Part shown: positions 53,303 through 64,000 of the stretch, piece by piece
Layout of the letters: each line of letters starts with the position of its first letter
Position numbering within the stretch: the stretch's first letter is position 1
Source: Lentisphaera marina
GTDB lineage: Bacteria > Verrucomicrobiota > Lentisphaeria > Lentisphaerales > Lentisphaeraceae
DNA: 64,000 nt
Assembly: GCF_028745505.1 (NCBI RefSeq)
Contig: NZ_JAQZZL010000002.1
Location: 558,001-622,000 of the forward strand
Direction of reading: 5' to 3'
The notes under the pieces: generated by a model
Told to the model about the DNA's origin: nothing
What the model saw: the letters and a program-made list of their open reading frames with translations, nothing else
The model's database searches: none
Made by a program: the position numbers and the translations under genes

Positions 53303-53785
53303 ATGAAGTTTTTATTTTTATTAATATTTATGAGTTTAAGTCTCATGGCTGATGTGGATTTAAATCCCTACAAAAAAGCGAAACATACCGTTGTGAAAAC
53401 TTTGGCAGCAAATAAGCACGTCTACAAGTTGAGTCAGGATCTCGCTATCGAAAAGCACAAAGAAGCTTTGCTTTTATGGGCTGCAGTGGCTGAAAATGAC
53501 GCAAAATTCAAAATGATCTATGATGAATGGAAAGTACTGAAAAATAAAAAAAGTGCACAGGACCTCAAGCGTTTCTACTTAGTTGATAATGAAATTGAAT
53601 ACTATATGCTGAGCACTATAAAAAACGATTACCGCTATAGAGCCGAATACGATAGTTGGGCTGAGGCGCAATCCAATTTAAATGCTTTTCGCCTCAAACA
53701 AATACGTAAAACCGATCGCGAAGTTTTAAATGACGCCTACGAACTCATGGCTAAATTTCGCAATAATAAAGCATTAAATATTTAA
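53303..53785 (+). CDS. Secreted alpha-helical protein of unknown function
   Basis: A 160-residue protein with a signal peptide (about 1-17, MKFLFLLIFMSLSLMAD). The mature part is helical and charged, with many Lys, Asp, Tyr and Trp residues (YKLSQDLAIEKHKEALLLW, YDSWAEAQSNLNAF). I recognise no family. It ends seven bases before the GH71-like gene and shares its presumed promoter, so it may be a partner protein of that enzyme. Ribosome site AAAGGAAC precedes the ATG. Confidence 0.65.
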   Translation: MKFLFLLIFMSLSLMADVDLNPYKKAKHTVVKTLAANKHVYKLSQDLAIEKHKEALLLWAAVAENDAKFKMIYDEWKVLKNKKSAQDLKRFYLVDNEIEYYMLSTIKNDYRYRAEYDSWAEAQSNLNAFRLKQIRKTDREVLNDAYELMAKFRNNKALNI

Positions 53786-53792
53786 AGTTAAG

Positions 53793-55475
53793 ATGATGCG
53801 CTACTTATATTTCATTTTAATCCTTCTGATATGCCTTTCTTGTCAGCAGTCACAGAACCCTAAGAATAGTGCGGCGGTGGCGGATGAAACTTTACAGCAA
53901 GAAAGAAAACTTCCTGTAAAGCAGCTATCCAAGAAGGACTTATTAGATTTGCCGATGACTAATAAAAAGACTTTGGTAGCGCATTTCATGACGGGTGATG
54001 TTGACTATGATTTTGGTGCTCGCCCAGGTGGTTTAAGTCGTAATAAATCTTGGTATTTTGCTGATGGTGAGTTTTCTAAATTTGGAGGCTTAAATCAAGT
54101 CGCCCCCATGGATATGTTTTTATATGAACGTGGCGAGCGAAGCTTGCAGGAAGTGGTGCTACAGGATTTGCGAGCTGCGCATGTGGCCGGGCTTGAAGCT
54201 TTTCATTTTTATTATCCGGAGGTGAACCATGCAGGCTTCATGAAAAACTATAATAAAGTGATATCTACTTTTTTTGAGATGGGAGCTAAGCATTATCCGA
54301 ACTTTAAATTCACTTTGTGTTTATCTAATGCCAATCAGGGTAATGAAGATGAACAAATTGCCCGCTGGTCGAAATCAATTAAAGAGCTTTTAAAGACGGT
54401 AAATCAATATGATGCATGGCTGAAAACTCCTGATGGTAGAATTATATTCTATCTATGGAATAACGATGCTTTAGCAGATGTGATGCAGGGCAAAGCTTGG
54501 TCAATAGATCAATACCCAGAGCGCATTGAAGCCGTGGCTAAAGCGCATGATAAGCTTGCCGATAAACTAGGTGTACAAATCGCCTTTATGTATGACTTGC
54601 GTTTTCCCGCTAATTTAGCCTTAACTAAAAAAGCACTGGAATACTTCCCGGGTGTTTGGACTTGGACTGATAGTACAAAGCATTTCGATAATTTTCGTAA
54701 AACGGCCGCACTCTGCCGTAGAGAAAAACGTGACTTTTGCCTGACTGTTTACCCCGATTATTACACCAGTAAATTGTATTGGAAGAATCGTTCAAAAGGT
54801 CATGGGATGTTGCACTATAATGAGCTAAAATCAGCCTCCCTAAACGAGCTTGAAAGGCATTATCAGAACTGTGGTTTATCAGCTTTGTATAGGCAACTTT
54901 TTGATTTTGCGATCGAGCAAGATTTGGACTGGATTAGTTTGGCTACTTGGAATGATTTTCCCGAAGGGCACCATATTGCACCAGAACTTAATCATAATTT
55001 TGCCCCCATGGTTTTGATGGAGTACTACCGTAAGCAATGGAGAAAAAATAATAAAAAAATCGAAGAGTCATTATCGGTGTTTTACAAAAAGTATAAGCAT
55101 GATGTAAAGCCCAAATTCGATATGAAAATTTATACTAAAGAAACTATGGGACCAGAATCATTAGAGGATTACATAGAAGTCGTAAGCATCCTGCAAGAAG
55201 CCGGAGACATTTATATTAACGGCAAATTTGCAGCAAGGGTGCAAGCGGGTTTACAAAGTACAAAAATAGCTTCTGAAGTCGGCGAGGTTAGGGTTACTTT
55301 AAAACGCCATGAAAAAGTTTGCCTTTCATTGAAGCCTCCGGTCAAAATAAGTGATCAGCCTTACCGAAGTGATCGATTAACCTACATGTATTCAACGCGT
55401 TTCAGTGAGTACTTTAGAAAAATATTTGGAGAAGAACATGAAGTTCCTTCTTTGATTGAGCCTATAGTAAATTAG
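53793..55475 (+). CDS. Putative exported glycoside hydrolase, GH71/GH99-like
   Basis: A 560-residue protein with a signal sequence (MMRYLYFILILLICLSCQQ). The cysteine at about residue 17 could make it a lipoprotein, though CLSC is a poor lipobox. From about residue 60 the sequence resembles GH71/GH99-type (beta/alpha)8 enzymes, which act on alpha-linked glucans or mannans: LVAHFMTGDVDYDFG, AAHVAGLEAFHFYYPEV, YDAWLKTPDGRIIFYLW, and ATWNDFPEGHH near residue 385. The C-terminal 120 residues look beta-rich. The family call is by eye and uncertain. Confidence 0.68.
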   Translation: MMRYLYFILILLICLSCQQSQNPKNSAAVADETLQQERKLPVKQLSKKDLLDLPMTNKKTLVAHFMTGDVDYDFGARPGGLSRNKSWYFADGEFSKFGGLNQVAPMDMFLYERGERSLQEVVLQDLRAAHVAGLEAFHFYYPEVNHAGFMKNYNKVISTFFEMGAKHYPNFKFTLCLSNANQGNEDEQIARWSKSIKELLKTVNQYDAWLKTPDGRIIFYLWNNDALADVMQGKAWSIDQYPERIEAVAKAHDKLADKLGVQIAFMYDLRFPANLALTKKALEYFPGVWTWTDSTKHFDNFRKTAALCRREKRDFCLTVYPDYYTSKLYWKNRSKGHGMLHYNELKSASLNELERHYQNCGLSALYRQLFDFAIEQDLDWISLATWNDFPEGHHIAPELNHNFAPMVLMEYYRKQWRKNNKKIEESLSVFYKKYKHDVKPKFDMKIYTKETMGPESLEDYIEVVSILQEAGDIYINGKFAARVQAGLQSTKIASEVGEVRVTLKRHEKVCLSLKPPVKISDQPYRSDRLTYMYSTRFSEYFRKIFGEEHEVPSLIEPIVN

Positions 55476-55530
55476 TTATTATTAAGAGTTGTTCTTCAAG
55501 AAAAAATTATCTTATCATAGAGTTTTAAAA

Positions 55531-55566
55531 AATGCTCTCTCCGTAATGGGGAGAGCATTTTTTTTG
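55531..55566 (+). terminator. Rho-independent terminator after the GH71-like gene
   Basis: AATGCTCTCTCC and GGGGAGAGCATT form a long GC-rich stem with a short loop, followed by seven or more T residues. Confidence 0.92.
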
Positions 55567-55584
55567 ATAAGCAGATAAATGAAC

Positions 55585-55622
55585 TTGCAATAAATCAATT
55601 CATCTATTACTATACTAGTATA
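55585..55622 (+). promoter_or_regulatory. Promoter and operator before the GH3-GH1 operon
   Basis: TTGCAA (55585-55590), 17 bp and TACTAT (55608-55613). The perfect palindrome TATACTAGTATA (55611-55622) overlaps the -10 and the likely start point. Confidence 0.65.
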
Positions 55623-55646
55623 CTTTAATAATCAACGAGGTCTAGT

Positions 55647-59095
<3,449 letters not shown>

Positions 59096-59117
59096 GTCAT
59101 TCCACCCTCTACACTAC

Positions 59118-59149
59118 CCATTACTTATGCGTAAATTAGTATGAGTAAT
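59118..59149. repeat. Dyad symmetry after the GH1 gene
   Basis: CATTACTTAT and its near-complement ATGAGTAATG, 12 bases apart, form an imperfect stem without a T run. It may act as a weak transcript end or mRNA stabiliser. Confidence 0.3.
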
Positions 59150-59246
59150 GATGCCTCAGTTCAGCTTTTCAAAGAACTTGAATGAGGCTTAAAATTTCGA
59201 TTTACTCTAAAGATAGATATATTATAATATTTTCAGGGTAGAATGC

Positions 59247-59275
59247 TTGAAATACCAGTATAGTACTAGTATGTT
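59247..59275 (+). promoter_or_regulatory. Promoter with tandem operator sites before the GH2/5-like gene
   Basis: TTGAAA (59247-59252), 17 bp and TATGTT (59270-59275). Two sites, ATACCAGTAT (59252-59261) and GTACTAGTAT (59263-59272), are spaced 11 bp centre to centre, about one helical turn. Confidence 0.65.
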
Positions 59276-59301
59276 TATTTATAATAAAAATTAGGATAGT
59301 T

Positions 59302-60660
59302 ATGAAATATAAAGTTTTAGCCTGTGTTCTTATGATTTTTTCTACACTTAGTTCTGCCAACCCACTTCAGTCCATCATTGATCAAGTAGAACTCAAAACT
59401 GGTGAGATCCCAAACAAGCCCTCGAAAGTTGAATTAAAGAAAACATCTGAAGGGAATTGGCGCGTTTATATTAATGATGTAGAAACTCCTATTCGTGGTG
59501 CTGGCGGTGTTTTACAGCCTGGCATGCTAGAGCAATTTAAACTGGCTGGAGGTAATTTTACCCGTACCTGGGGAATTGGTTCACTTGAAGATAAAGTGGC
59601 TGGTGGTGAGCGTTATATTGACCGAGCGTGGCGTTTGGGCATTCACGTAGTTCCTGGTTTGTGGATTGGTCATGAACGTCATCACTTTGATTATAATGAT
59701 CCAGAGCAGCTCAAAAAACAGCGTGAGCACGTGCGTCAGTCAGTGCGCAAATGGAAAAACCATCCTGCCATTGCCATGTGGGGCTTGGGTAATGAAATGG
59801 AAGATCCCGTCAAACAAAATCCCAATCCTGCAGTGATTAAAGAACTGGAAATTTTAGCTCAAATCATTAAAGAGGAAGACCCCCATCATCCAGTCATGAC
59901 CGTGATTGCGGGCTCAGGTGCAGGGAAAGTAAAAAGCATCATGCAACACTATTCTAGTATAGATGTATTAGGGGTGAATGCTTATGGTTCAGCAGCCGGA
60001 ACAGGTGAAGCTTTAAAAGCTCATGGTTGGAAGAAGCCTTTTGCAGTCACAGAGTTCGGTGTTATGGGTTTTTGGGAAGTTCCCAAGACGTCTTGGGGGG
60101 CACCGATTGAACCCAATAGTACTGAGAAATCAAAAACTTATTATTCATCACATAAACTCGTCTATGATATTAATGAAGGTAAAGAAATGTGCTTGGGAAC
60201 GTTCGCTTTCCTTTGGGGCTGGAAACAGGAAAAAACTTCTACTTGGTTTGGCATGTGTTTACCGACAATGGAAAAATTACCTCAAGTTGATGCGATGACC
60301 AAGGCTTGGACGGGTGAGTGGCCTAAAAATCGTTGTCCGAATATTGTCAAAATTTCGGCTGATTTTGATCAAAAAGTCATTGAGCCTAAGCGCACTTATG
60401 TGGCACGTGTCGATGCGATTGATCGCAATGGCGATGAATTGACTTATGACTGGCTAGTTACAGAAGAAAGTAAAGTTCAAAGTGTTGGTGGAGATAAGGA
60501 ACCAGACCCCACATCTCATCCTGATTTAACACTAGTCAATGGTCAACGTGATGGTGTTTTTCGCAGTCCATCAAAGCCCGGTGCCTATCGTTTGTTCCTC
60601 ACAATTCGTGATGGCAAAGGTGGCGCGGCGACTGCAAATATCCCATTCAAAGTAAAATAA
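59302..60660 (+). CDS. Secreted clan-A glycoside hydrolase (GH2/GH5-like barrel) with beta-sandwich tail
   Basis: A 452-residue protein with a signal peptide (about 1-19). The barrel (about 60-345) carries the clan-A acid/base Glu165 in MWGLGNEMED and nucleophile Glu251 in AVTEFGV, with WGIGSLED and GTFAFLWGWKQEK around the site. The C-terminal 100 residues (after NRCPNIVKI) form a PKD/cadherin-like domain ending GKGGAATANIPFKVK. Likely acts on beta-glycans outside the cytoplasm. It heads a unit with a small secreted protein and has two operator sites. Confidence 0.82.
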   Translation: MKYKVLACVLMIFSTLSSANPLQSIIDQVELKTGEIPNKPSKVELKKTSEGNWRVYINDVETPIRGAGGVLQPGMLEQFKLAGGNFTRTWGIGSLEDKVAGGERYIDRAWRLGIHVVPGLWIGHERHHFDYNDPEQLKKQREHVRQSVRKWKNHPAIAMWGLGNEMEDPVKQNPNPAVIKELEILAQIIKEEDPHHPVMTVIAGSGAGKVKSIMQHYSSIDVLGVNAYGSAAGTGEALKAHGWKKPFAVTEFGVMGFWEVPKTSWGAPIEPNSTEKSKTYYSSHKLVYDINEGKEMCLGTFAFLWGWKQEKTSTWFGMCLPTMEKLPQVDAMTKAWTGEWPKNRCPNIVKISADFDQKVIEPKRTYVARVDAIDRNGDELTYDWLVTEESKVQSVGGDKEPDPTSHPDLTLVNGQRDGVFRSPSKPGAYRLFLTIRDGKGGAATANIPFKVK

Positions 60661-60676
60661 AAAACAGGAGCATAAT

Positions 60677-61135
60677 ATGAAAAAAGTAATGATGACAGTA
60701 TTGGCGATCTTCGCAACATTTAGCATGGGTTCAGCACAAGATTTTGGTGACCATAGCTCTTCAACTCTCACTTCGAAAGCTTGGGAAGCTCTCAATGCAG
60801 GAGATCACGCCATGGTGAAAGCTTATACTGATAAATGTATTGAAATGTATCTCACTAAAGCTAAAGAAATGCAGGCGGGCCTTACTGCACTTCCCACGGG
60901 ATCACAGGAAGAAGTGTCCAAGTACTGGGCTCTAAATGATGTGGGAACTTGCCTTTTTATTAAAGGCCAAGCACTACAGAAAAAAGGTGATAAAGCAGGC
61001 GCTAAAAAAGCTTTTAAAACTCTAGTTGATGACCTGAAGTACGCTCAATGCTGGGATGCAAAAGGTTGGTTTTGGTCCCCTGCGGGAGCCGCAAAGAAAA
61101 CTCTTGTTGAACTAGAGTTCGAAACTTCTATTTAA
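60677..61135 (+). CDS. Small secreted TPR-like protein, paralogue of 63401
   Basis: A 152-residue protein with a signal peptide (about 1-20). The mature part starts SKAWEALNAGDHAMVKAYTDKCIEMY, cited as KAWEALNAGDHAMVKAYTDK. A later TPR-like helical pair contains GTCLFIKGQALQKKGDKAGAKKAF. It is closely related to the protein at 63401 (KAWEAFVKKDHAEVLAYTNKCIELY). It follows the GH2/5-like gene by 16 bases with its own ribosome site (CAGGAG), so shares its promoter. Role unknown, perhaps a binding or scaffold protein for the enzyme. Confidence 0.78.
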   Translation: MKKVMMTVLAIFATFSMGSAQDFGDHSSSTLTSKAWEALNAGDHAMVKAYTDKCIEMYLTKAKEMQAGLTALPTGSQEEVSKYWALNDVGTCLFIKGQALQKKGDKAGAKKAFKTLVDDLKYAQCWDAKGWFWSPAGAAKKTLVELEFETSI

Positions 61136-61154
61136 TAGATCCATCACTACTCTC

Positions 61155-61182
61155 AAAGGCTCGCTAAGGCGGGCCTTTTTTG
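61155..61182 (+). terminator. Rho-independent terminator after the small TPR-like gene
   Basis: AAAGGCTCGC and GCGGGCCTTT pair (one G-T), with a 4-base loop and a run of six T residues. It ends the GH2/5-like unit. Confidence 0.88.
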
Positions 61183-61266
61183 GTAAGTAGTTGATTTCCC
61201 ATATTATTTACTTCCTAATTATCAGAGTGAAGAGATGATCCTAATTAATTAGATAAAGAACAATGA

Positions 61267-61428
61267 ATTTATGTTTCTGAGTGTGATGAAGGTGGGCCTG
61301 GCGCACCATCGGGAATCCGTTATCCACATGTAGGTAACTCTTTTACAAATGCGGCATTTGCCGATGGTCATGTAAAATCAGTAAGACCGTATGGTTTAAA
61401 AGCGGGTAACTTTACTCTGACCTGGTAA
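61267..61428 (+). pseudogene. C-terminal remnant of a pseudopilin gene
   Basis: A 53-codon open stretch preceded by an in-frame TGA (61264-61266), without a start. It encodes YPHVGNSFTNAAFADGHVKS then GNFTLTW and a stop. The DGHV end, with His eleven residues before Asp-Gly, matches pseudopilins 1, 2 and 4. The N-terminal pilin helix is absent. No credible start or ribosome site, so this is a decayed copy. It sits between the small TPR-like protein and SRAP. Confidence 0.8.
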
Positions 61429-61439
61429 ATTTCTTTTCA

Positions 61440-62117
61440 TTAAAATAAATCGACCTGATAGCCCATTGGATTATCTGACGGTTCGATGAGCGAAGGAAAA
61501 TTATTATCAGGTTTTCCAACTTCTGGGCCAACTTGGTAATACTCAAGTCTATGAATTGATCTTCCAATATAATCTTCACGATCCATGGATCCATTTAACC
61601 ATGAATCTGCCTTGTCTAACGAATAGATTAGCGGCATGCGGTGATGAATAAAGTCTATATTTTTATCAGCTGGACGAGTGATAATGGCAAAGCTTTCGAT
61701 TTCAGAACCATTTGCAAGCGTGATATTATTCCAAATCCCTGCCATAAGTAATGTTTCGCCAGGCCTATGTAAATAGAAAGGTATTTTACTTTTACCTTGA
61801 GTCAACCATTCGTAGTAGCCACTTGCAGGGATAAGGCAGGGCTGGCGTTTAAGATAGGATTTGAAAGCCGCTTTCTCATGAATTGATTCGACTCGAGCAT
61901 TAATAAAACCAGGGACTTCATTGGCTTCCCATGGTGGAATTAAGCCCCAGCGCTTTGCTATTAATTTCCAAGAGTAACTATTGCTCGTCATGACAGGCAT
62001 CCACGATCCCGGACAGGCATTATATACTGGTCCAGTAGGGTTGGGCCGATCCCAAGCAGCTTGAAGTTCTTCTGCTAGTTCCTCAGCAGAGGGAGTGACA
62101 GCATAACGACCGCACAT
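61440..62117 (-). CDS. SOS response-associated peptidase (SRAP, YedK/HMCES-like)
   Basis: A 225-residue SRAP protein that crosslinks to abasic sites in single-stranded DNA. The N-terminal MCGRYAV places the catalytic Cys2 at the mature end. Other marks are WGLIPPWE, INARVESIHEKAAFKSYL, PCLIPASGYYEWL and TRPADKNIDFIHHRMPLI, which has the catalytic His region. Length is normal. Context is unrelated to polysaccharide use. It faces the pseudopilin remnant. Confidence 0.95.
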   Translation of the reverse strand: MCGRYAVTPSAEELAEELQAAWDRPNPTGPVYNACPGSWMPVMTSNSYSWKLIAKRWGLIPPWEANEVPGFINARVESIHEKAAFKSYLKRQPCLIPASGYYEWLTQGKSKIPFYLHRPGETLLMAGIWNNITLANGSEIESFAIITRPADKNIDFIHHRMPLIYSLDKADSWLNGSMDREDYIGRSIHRLEYYQVGPEVGKPDNNFPSLIEPSDNPMGYQVDLF

Positions 62118-62453
62118 GATTTCTCCTTAATTTGCTAAAGTCTACTTAGCTTCATGAATAAAAGCAAATTGGAGAATAATAAAACTTATTAGGCTTTTAA
62201 ATCTTTTGTAGGAAAATTCCATCACTATAGCTTTCTCTTTTGACATGTTTATAAGTGCTTTCCGAACTCAATTGTGTCCTGTCGAAAACTCGCAATTCGA
62301 GAAAATGAGAATGTGTTTAGAGCTATCAACTGCGTAACTATTTAGGATAATGCAAGTGAGTAAAATGCATTCGCTAAACAGGGTTTTTATAGGTTTTAGA
62401 TTTTTTCAGATAAAAGATATTCTTAGTAAACTGGAGCTAATAAAGCTTTTTGA
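62118..62453. other. Gene-free interval
   Basis: About 336 bases between the SRAP start and the pseudopilin 4 stop, both on the minus strand. It should hold the SRAP promoter and the end of the pseudopilin transcript. No short gene, RNA gene, or ATACYRGTAY site was seen. Confidence 0.5.
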
Positions 62454-63182
62454 TTAATTGTAATTAGCGGTATTTTTCCCTTGGATACGGTGAACTTCAA
62501 AGCCAGCAACGTGACCATCTGTTATGAGGGTATTAGCTTTTTTATCTCCCAAATGTCTAAAGCGTGGACCGGTAAATTGTTCGATGTCGACAAAAGGAGG
62601 GTGGTAGTCTTCTGGTCCTACACTTGCCGTATCGGGATCGAGGTTACCCCACATACCGGCCCAAGCCCAACCAGGAGAATCGAGGAAGGGGTAGGAAGTG
62701 CCATAATCATTCCAGTTTTTAGCATCGATGAGCATAATAGCATCAGAAGGATGTGATAATTCAGAGTATTTAAGTAAAGACCCATACCAACGATTACCAT
62801 CACCATCGACTCCACCAGTATCAACTTGATGTTTCATTATCGGTTTGTTAGAGCTGTAGCTGCGTTCATTGCCATTAAATTCGGCAAAAGTTGGACAGTT
62901 ATTCATACCTGCTGAATAGGTGTCGCTATAATCCCTTTTGAAGACCCCATCCCAAGCAGTCCAAGTATGATCGTATGATGGGGTGATGCCGCCATCATTG
63001 TCATCTGAAAAAATGTAAGAGAGAACTCCCCATTGCTTTAAATTGTTCTTACAAGTGGCATCTCGTGCAGATTCACGAGCTCTAGCAAGTGTGGGTAGGA
63101 GGAGGGAAGCAAGAATTCCGATAATGGCAATAACCACAAGGACTTCAATTAGGCTGAGGTTTTTTCTTTTCGTATTAATCAT
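62454..63182 (-). CDS. Type II secretion/type IV pilin-like protein (pseudopilin 4)
   Basis: A 242-residue pseudopilin. The N-terminal helix is [40 protein letters not shown], cited as [16 protein letters not shown] and [19 protein letters not shown]. The residue before the helix is Asn and the first mature residue Leu, not the standard Gly-Phe. The C-terminal phrase [21 protein letters not shown] is shared with pseudopilin 2. Acidic loops ([18 protein letters not shown]) lie between. Its promoter is near ideal (63243-63215) and holds the ATACTAGTAT palindrome. Confidence 0.88.
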   Translation of the reverse strand: MINTKRKNLSLIEVLVVIAIIGILASLLLPTLARARESARDATCKNNLKQWGVLSYIFSDDNDGGITPSYDHTWTAWDGVFKRDYSDTYSAGMNNCPTFAEFNGNERSYSSNKPIMKHQVDTGGVDGDGNRWYGSLLKYSELSHPSDAIMLIDAKNWNDYGTSYPFLDSPGWAWAGMWGNLDPDTASVGPEDYHPPFVDIEQFTGPRFRHLGDKKANTLITDGHVAGFEVHRIQGKNTANYN

Positions 63183-63214
63183 TATTAGCGACCTAGTTTA
63201 ACTATCAATAGTCT

Positions 63215-63243
63215 ATTATAATACTAGTATACTTTTATATCAA
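63215..63243 (-). promoter_or_regulatory. Promoter and operator before pseudopilin 4
   Basis: Read on the minus strand: TTGATA (63243-63238), 17 bp and TATAAT (63220-63215). The palindrome ATACTAGTAT (63221-63230) fills the spacer next to the -10. Confidence 0.68.
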
Positions 63244-63400
63244 GTCCTTTTTTATTTTATTTTATTTTGGAGTGTTTTGTTGAGCATCAAACAGACCCTT
63301 GCTTTTATCTGATAGATAATAAAATTATTCACTGTGTTAAGTTCTTGTCAGCCGGCTTGGTTTTATTAATCAACCTTAAAAAAACAACAAAGGATTGATG

Positions 63401-63820
63401 ATGAACAAATATTTTATCTTAACTCTAGCGCTTTTTCTCACACAACTTAATGCAGCTGATTTTAGTAATAAGGCTGACTGGGCACTGACGACAAAAGCTT
63501 GGGAAGCTTTTGTAAAGAAAGATCATGCGGAAGTTTTAGCTTACACAAATAAGTGTATTGAATTGTACGCGAAAAAAGCTGATAAGCACCAAGCGGCGAT
63601 TATAGCGGGTAATTTTGAAAATGAGCAGTCACAAGCGGTTAACTTTGTGGCGACCTGCATGCTTATTCAAGCTCAGTCATGTACTCAGCAAGGCGAAAAA
63701 GAGAAGGCAAAGGGACTCTATAAACAAATTATTGAAAAGTACCCTGCAGCAATTGTCAGTGATAAAAACGGCACTTGGAGTGTACACAAAGCAGCGAAAA
63801 AGAAAATCGCCGAACTCTAA
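63401..63820 (+). CDS. Small secreted TPR-like protein, paralogue of 60677
   Basis: A 139-residue protein with a signal peptide (about 1-17, MNKYFILTLALFLTQLNAA). The mature part TTKAWEAFVKKDHAEVLAYTNK resembles the protein at 60677, then come TCMLIQAQSCTQQGEKEKAKGLYKQIIEKYP (TPR-like, cited as QGEKEKAKGLYKQIIEKYP) and the end KKKIAEL. I choose the ATG at 63401 (six bases after AGGA); ATG 63398 or TTG 63395 are alternatives. It lies downstream of pseudopilin 4 on the other strand and before an ECF sigma gene. Function unknown. Confidence 0.75.
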   Translation: MNKYFILTLALFLTQLNAADFSNKADWALTTKAWEAFVKKDHAEVLAYTNKCIELYAKKADKHQAAIIAGNFENEQSQAVNFVATCMLIQAQSCTQQGEKEKAKGLYKQIIEKYPAAIVSDKNGTWSVHKAAKKKIAEL

Positions 63821-63828
63821 GAGTTTTA

Positions 63829-63855
63829 GCCAGGTTTTTTTAGAAAAAGCCTGGC
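63829..63855 (+). terminator. Hairpin after the small TPR-like gene
   Basis: GCCAGG with CCTGGC, plus an inner T5/A5 pairing with one bulge, closes a short loop just after the stop codon. No T run follows directly, so it is a weak terminator. Confidence 0.5.
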
Positions 63856-63921
63856 CAAATTTCTGGAGTTTTAAAGTAGGGTGATTTATACTTAAAGATA
63901 ATCAAGAAGAAGGGCGTGCCT

Positions 63922-64000
63922 ATGTCAGAAGATCGTTACACTACTAGTCAGACATTATTAATGAGAGCCAAAAATCCGGACGACCACCAAGCTTGGGAAG
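63922..64000 (+). CDS. ECF-type sigma factor, N-terminal fragment cut by window end
   Basis: The first 26 codons read MSEDRYTTSQTLLMRAKNPD then DHQAWE and run off the window. They align with the start of the sigma factor at 48882 (MSDRYNTRETLLLKLKNSHD, DKAWQEF), so this is a second paralogous ECF sigma gene. The rest is not visible. A kinase partner may follow outside the window, judged from the pattern at 48-51 kb. Confidence 0.7.
   Translation, partial: MSEDRYTTSQTLLMRAKNPDDHQAWE

Noticed and set aside
63947..63956. Possible ATACYRGTAY-like site in the second sigma gene (ACTACTAGTC)
   Set aside because: Only the central ACTAGT matches, the flanks are wrong and it is inside a coding region.

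Overview
The window looks like a chromosome segment of a marine Lentisphaerae/PVC-type bacterium, most likely Lentisphaera-like. This is inferred from gene content, with no database search. The signs are AT-rich DNA, several type II-secretion-like pseudopilins ending in a DGHV motif, a formylglycine sulfatase, ECF sigma factors paired with Ser/Thr kinases, a GntR/LacI hybrid regulator and many glycoside hydrolases. No rRNA, tRNA or CRISPR array was seen.

Layout. (1) 0-10.9 kb: an RTX-like repeat protein and a type I secretion operon (ABC exporter, HlyD-like adaptor, TolC-like channel, 89-residue protein), separated by a nested pair of insertion sequences. An IS66-family element (2094-4047, 8-bp target duplication) sits inside codon 9 of the transposase of an older IS5-family element (about 1930-5474). 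(2) 10.9-37.5 kb: mostly housekeeping genes in tight operons. These include a serine hydrolase, a GlcD/Fe-S oxidoreductase, TrmO with an ABC-2 permease, Bcp-QueF-PrmC, metallophosphoesterases and a kinase followed by TrpE-IlvE-acyltransferase, then HPr, Rex, a PpiD-like chaperone, DUF58, a pseudo-rhomboid, PanD, TrpS and a thioesterase. (3) 37.8-64 kb: an accessory polysaccharide region with a ThuA protein, a 900-residue toroid-like protein, esterases, a sulfatase, a GPH-type sugar symporter, a GntR/LacI regulator, five pseudopilin loci (one a remnant), an ECF sigma factor diverging from an LRR kinase, GH71-like, GH3, GH1 and GH2/5-like enzymes, two small secreted paralogues, a SRAP protein and the start of a second ECF sigma gene.

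The most interesting signal is a short palindrome, consensus ATACYRGTAY (best form TATACTAGTATA). It lies in the core promoters of seven transcription units between 44.4 and 63.2 kb: the symporter, the GntR/LacI regulator itself, three pseudopilins, GH3-GH1, and the GH2/5-like gene. This predicts one locally encoded sugar-responsive regulon that includes pseudopilin genes as well as transport and hydrolysis genes. A second promoter type (TTGTCA, 17 bp, CGTAWT) precedes the fourth pseudopilin and the GH71-like operon. It resembles ECF-type promoters and may be read by the nearby ECF sigma factor.
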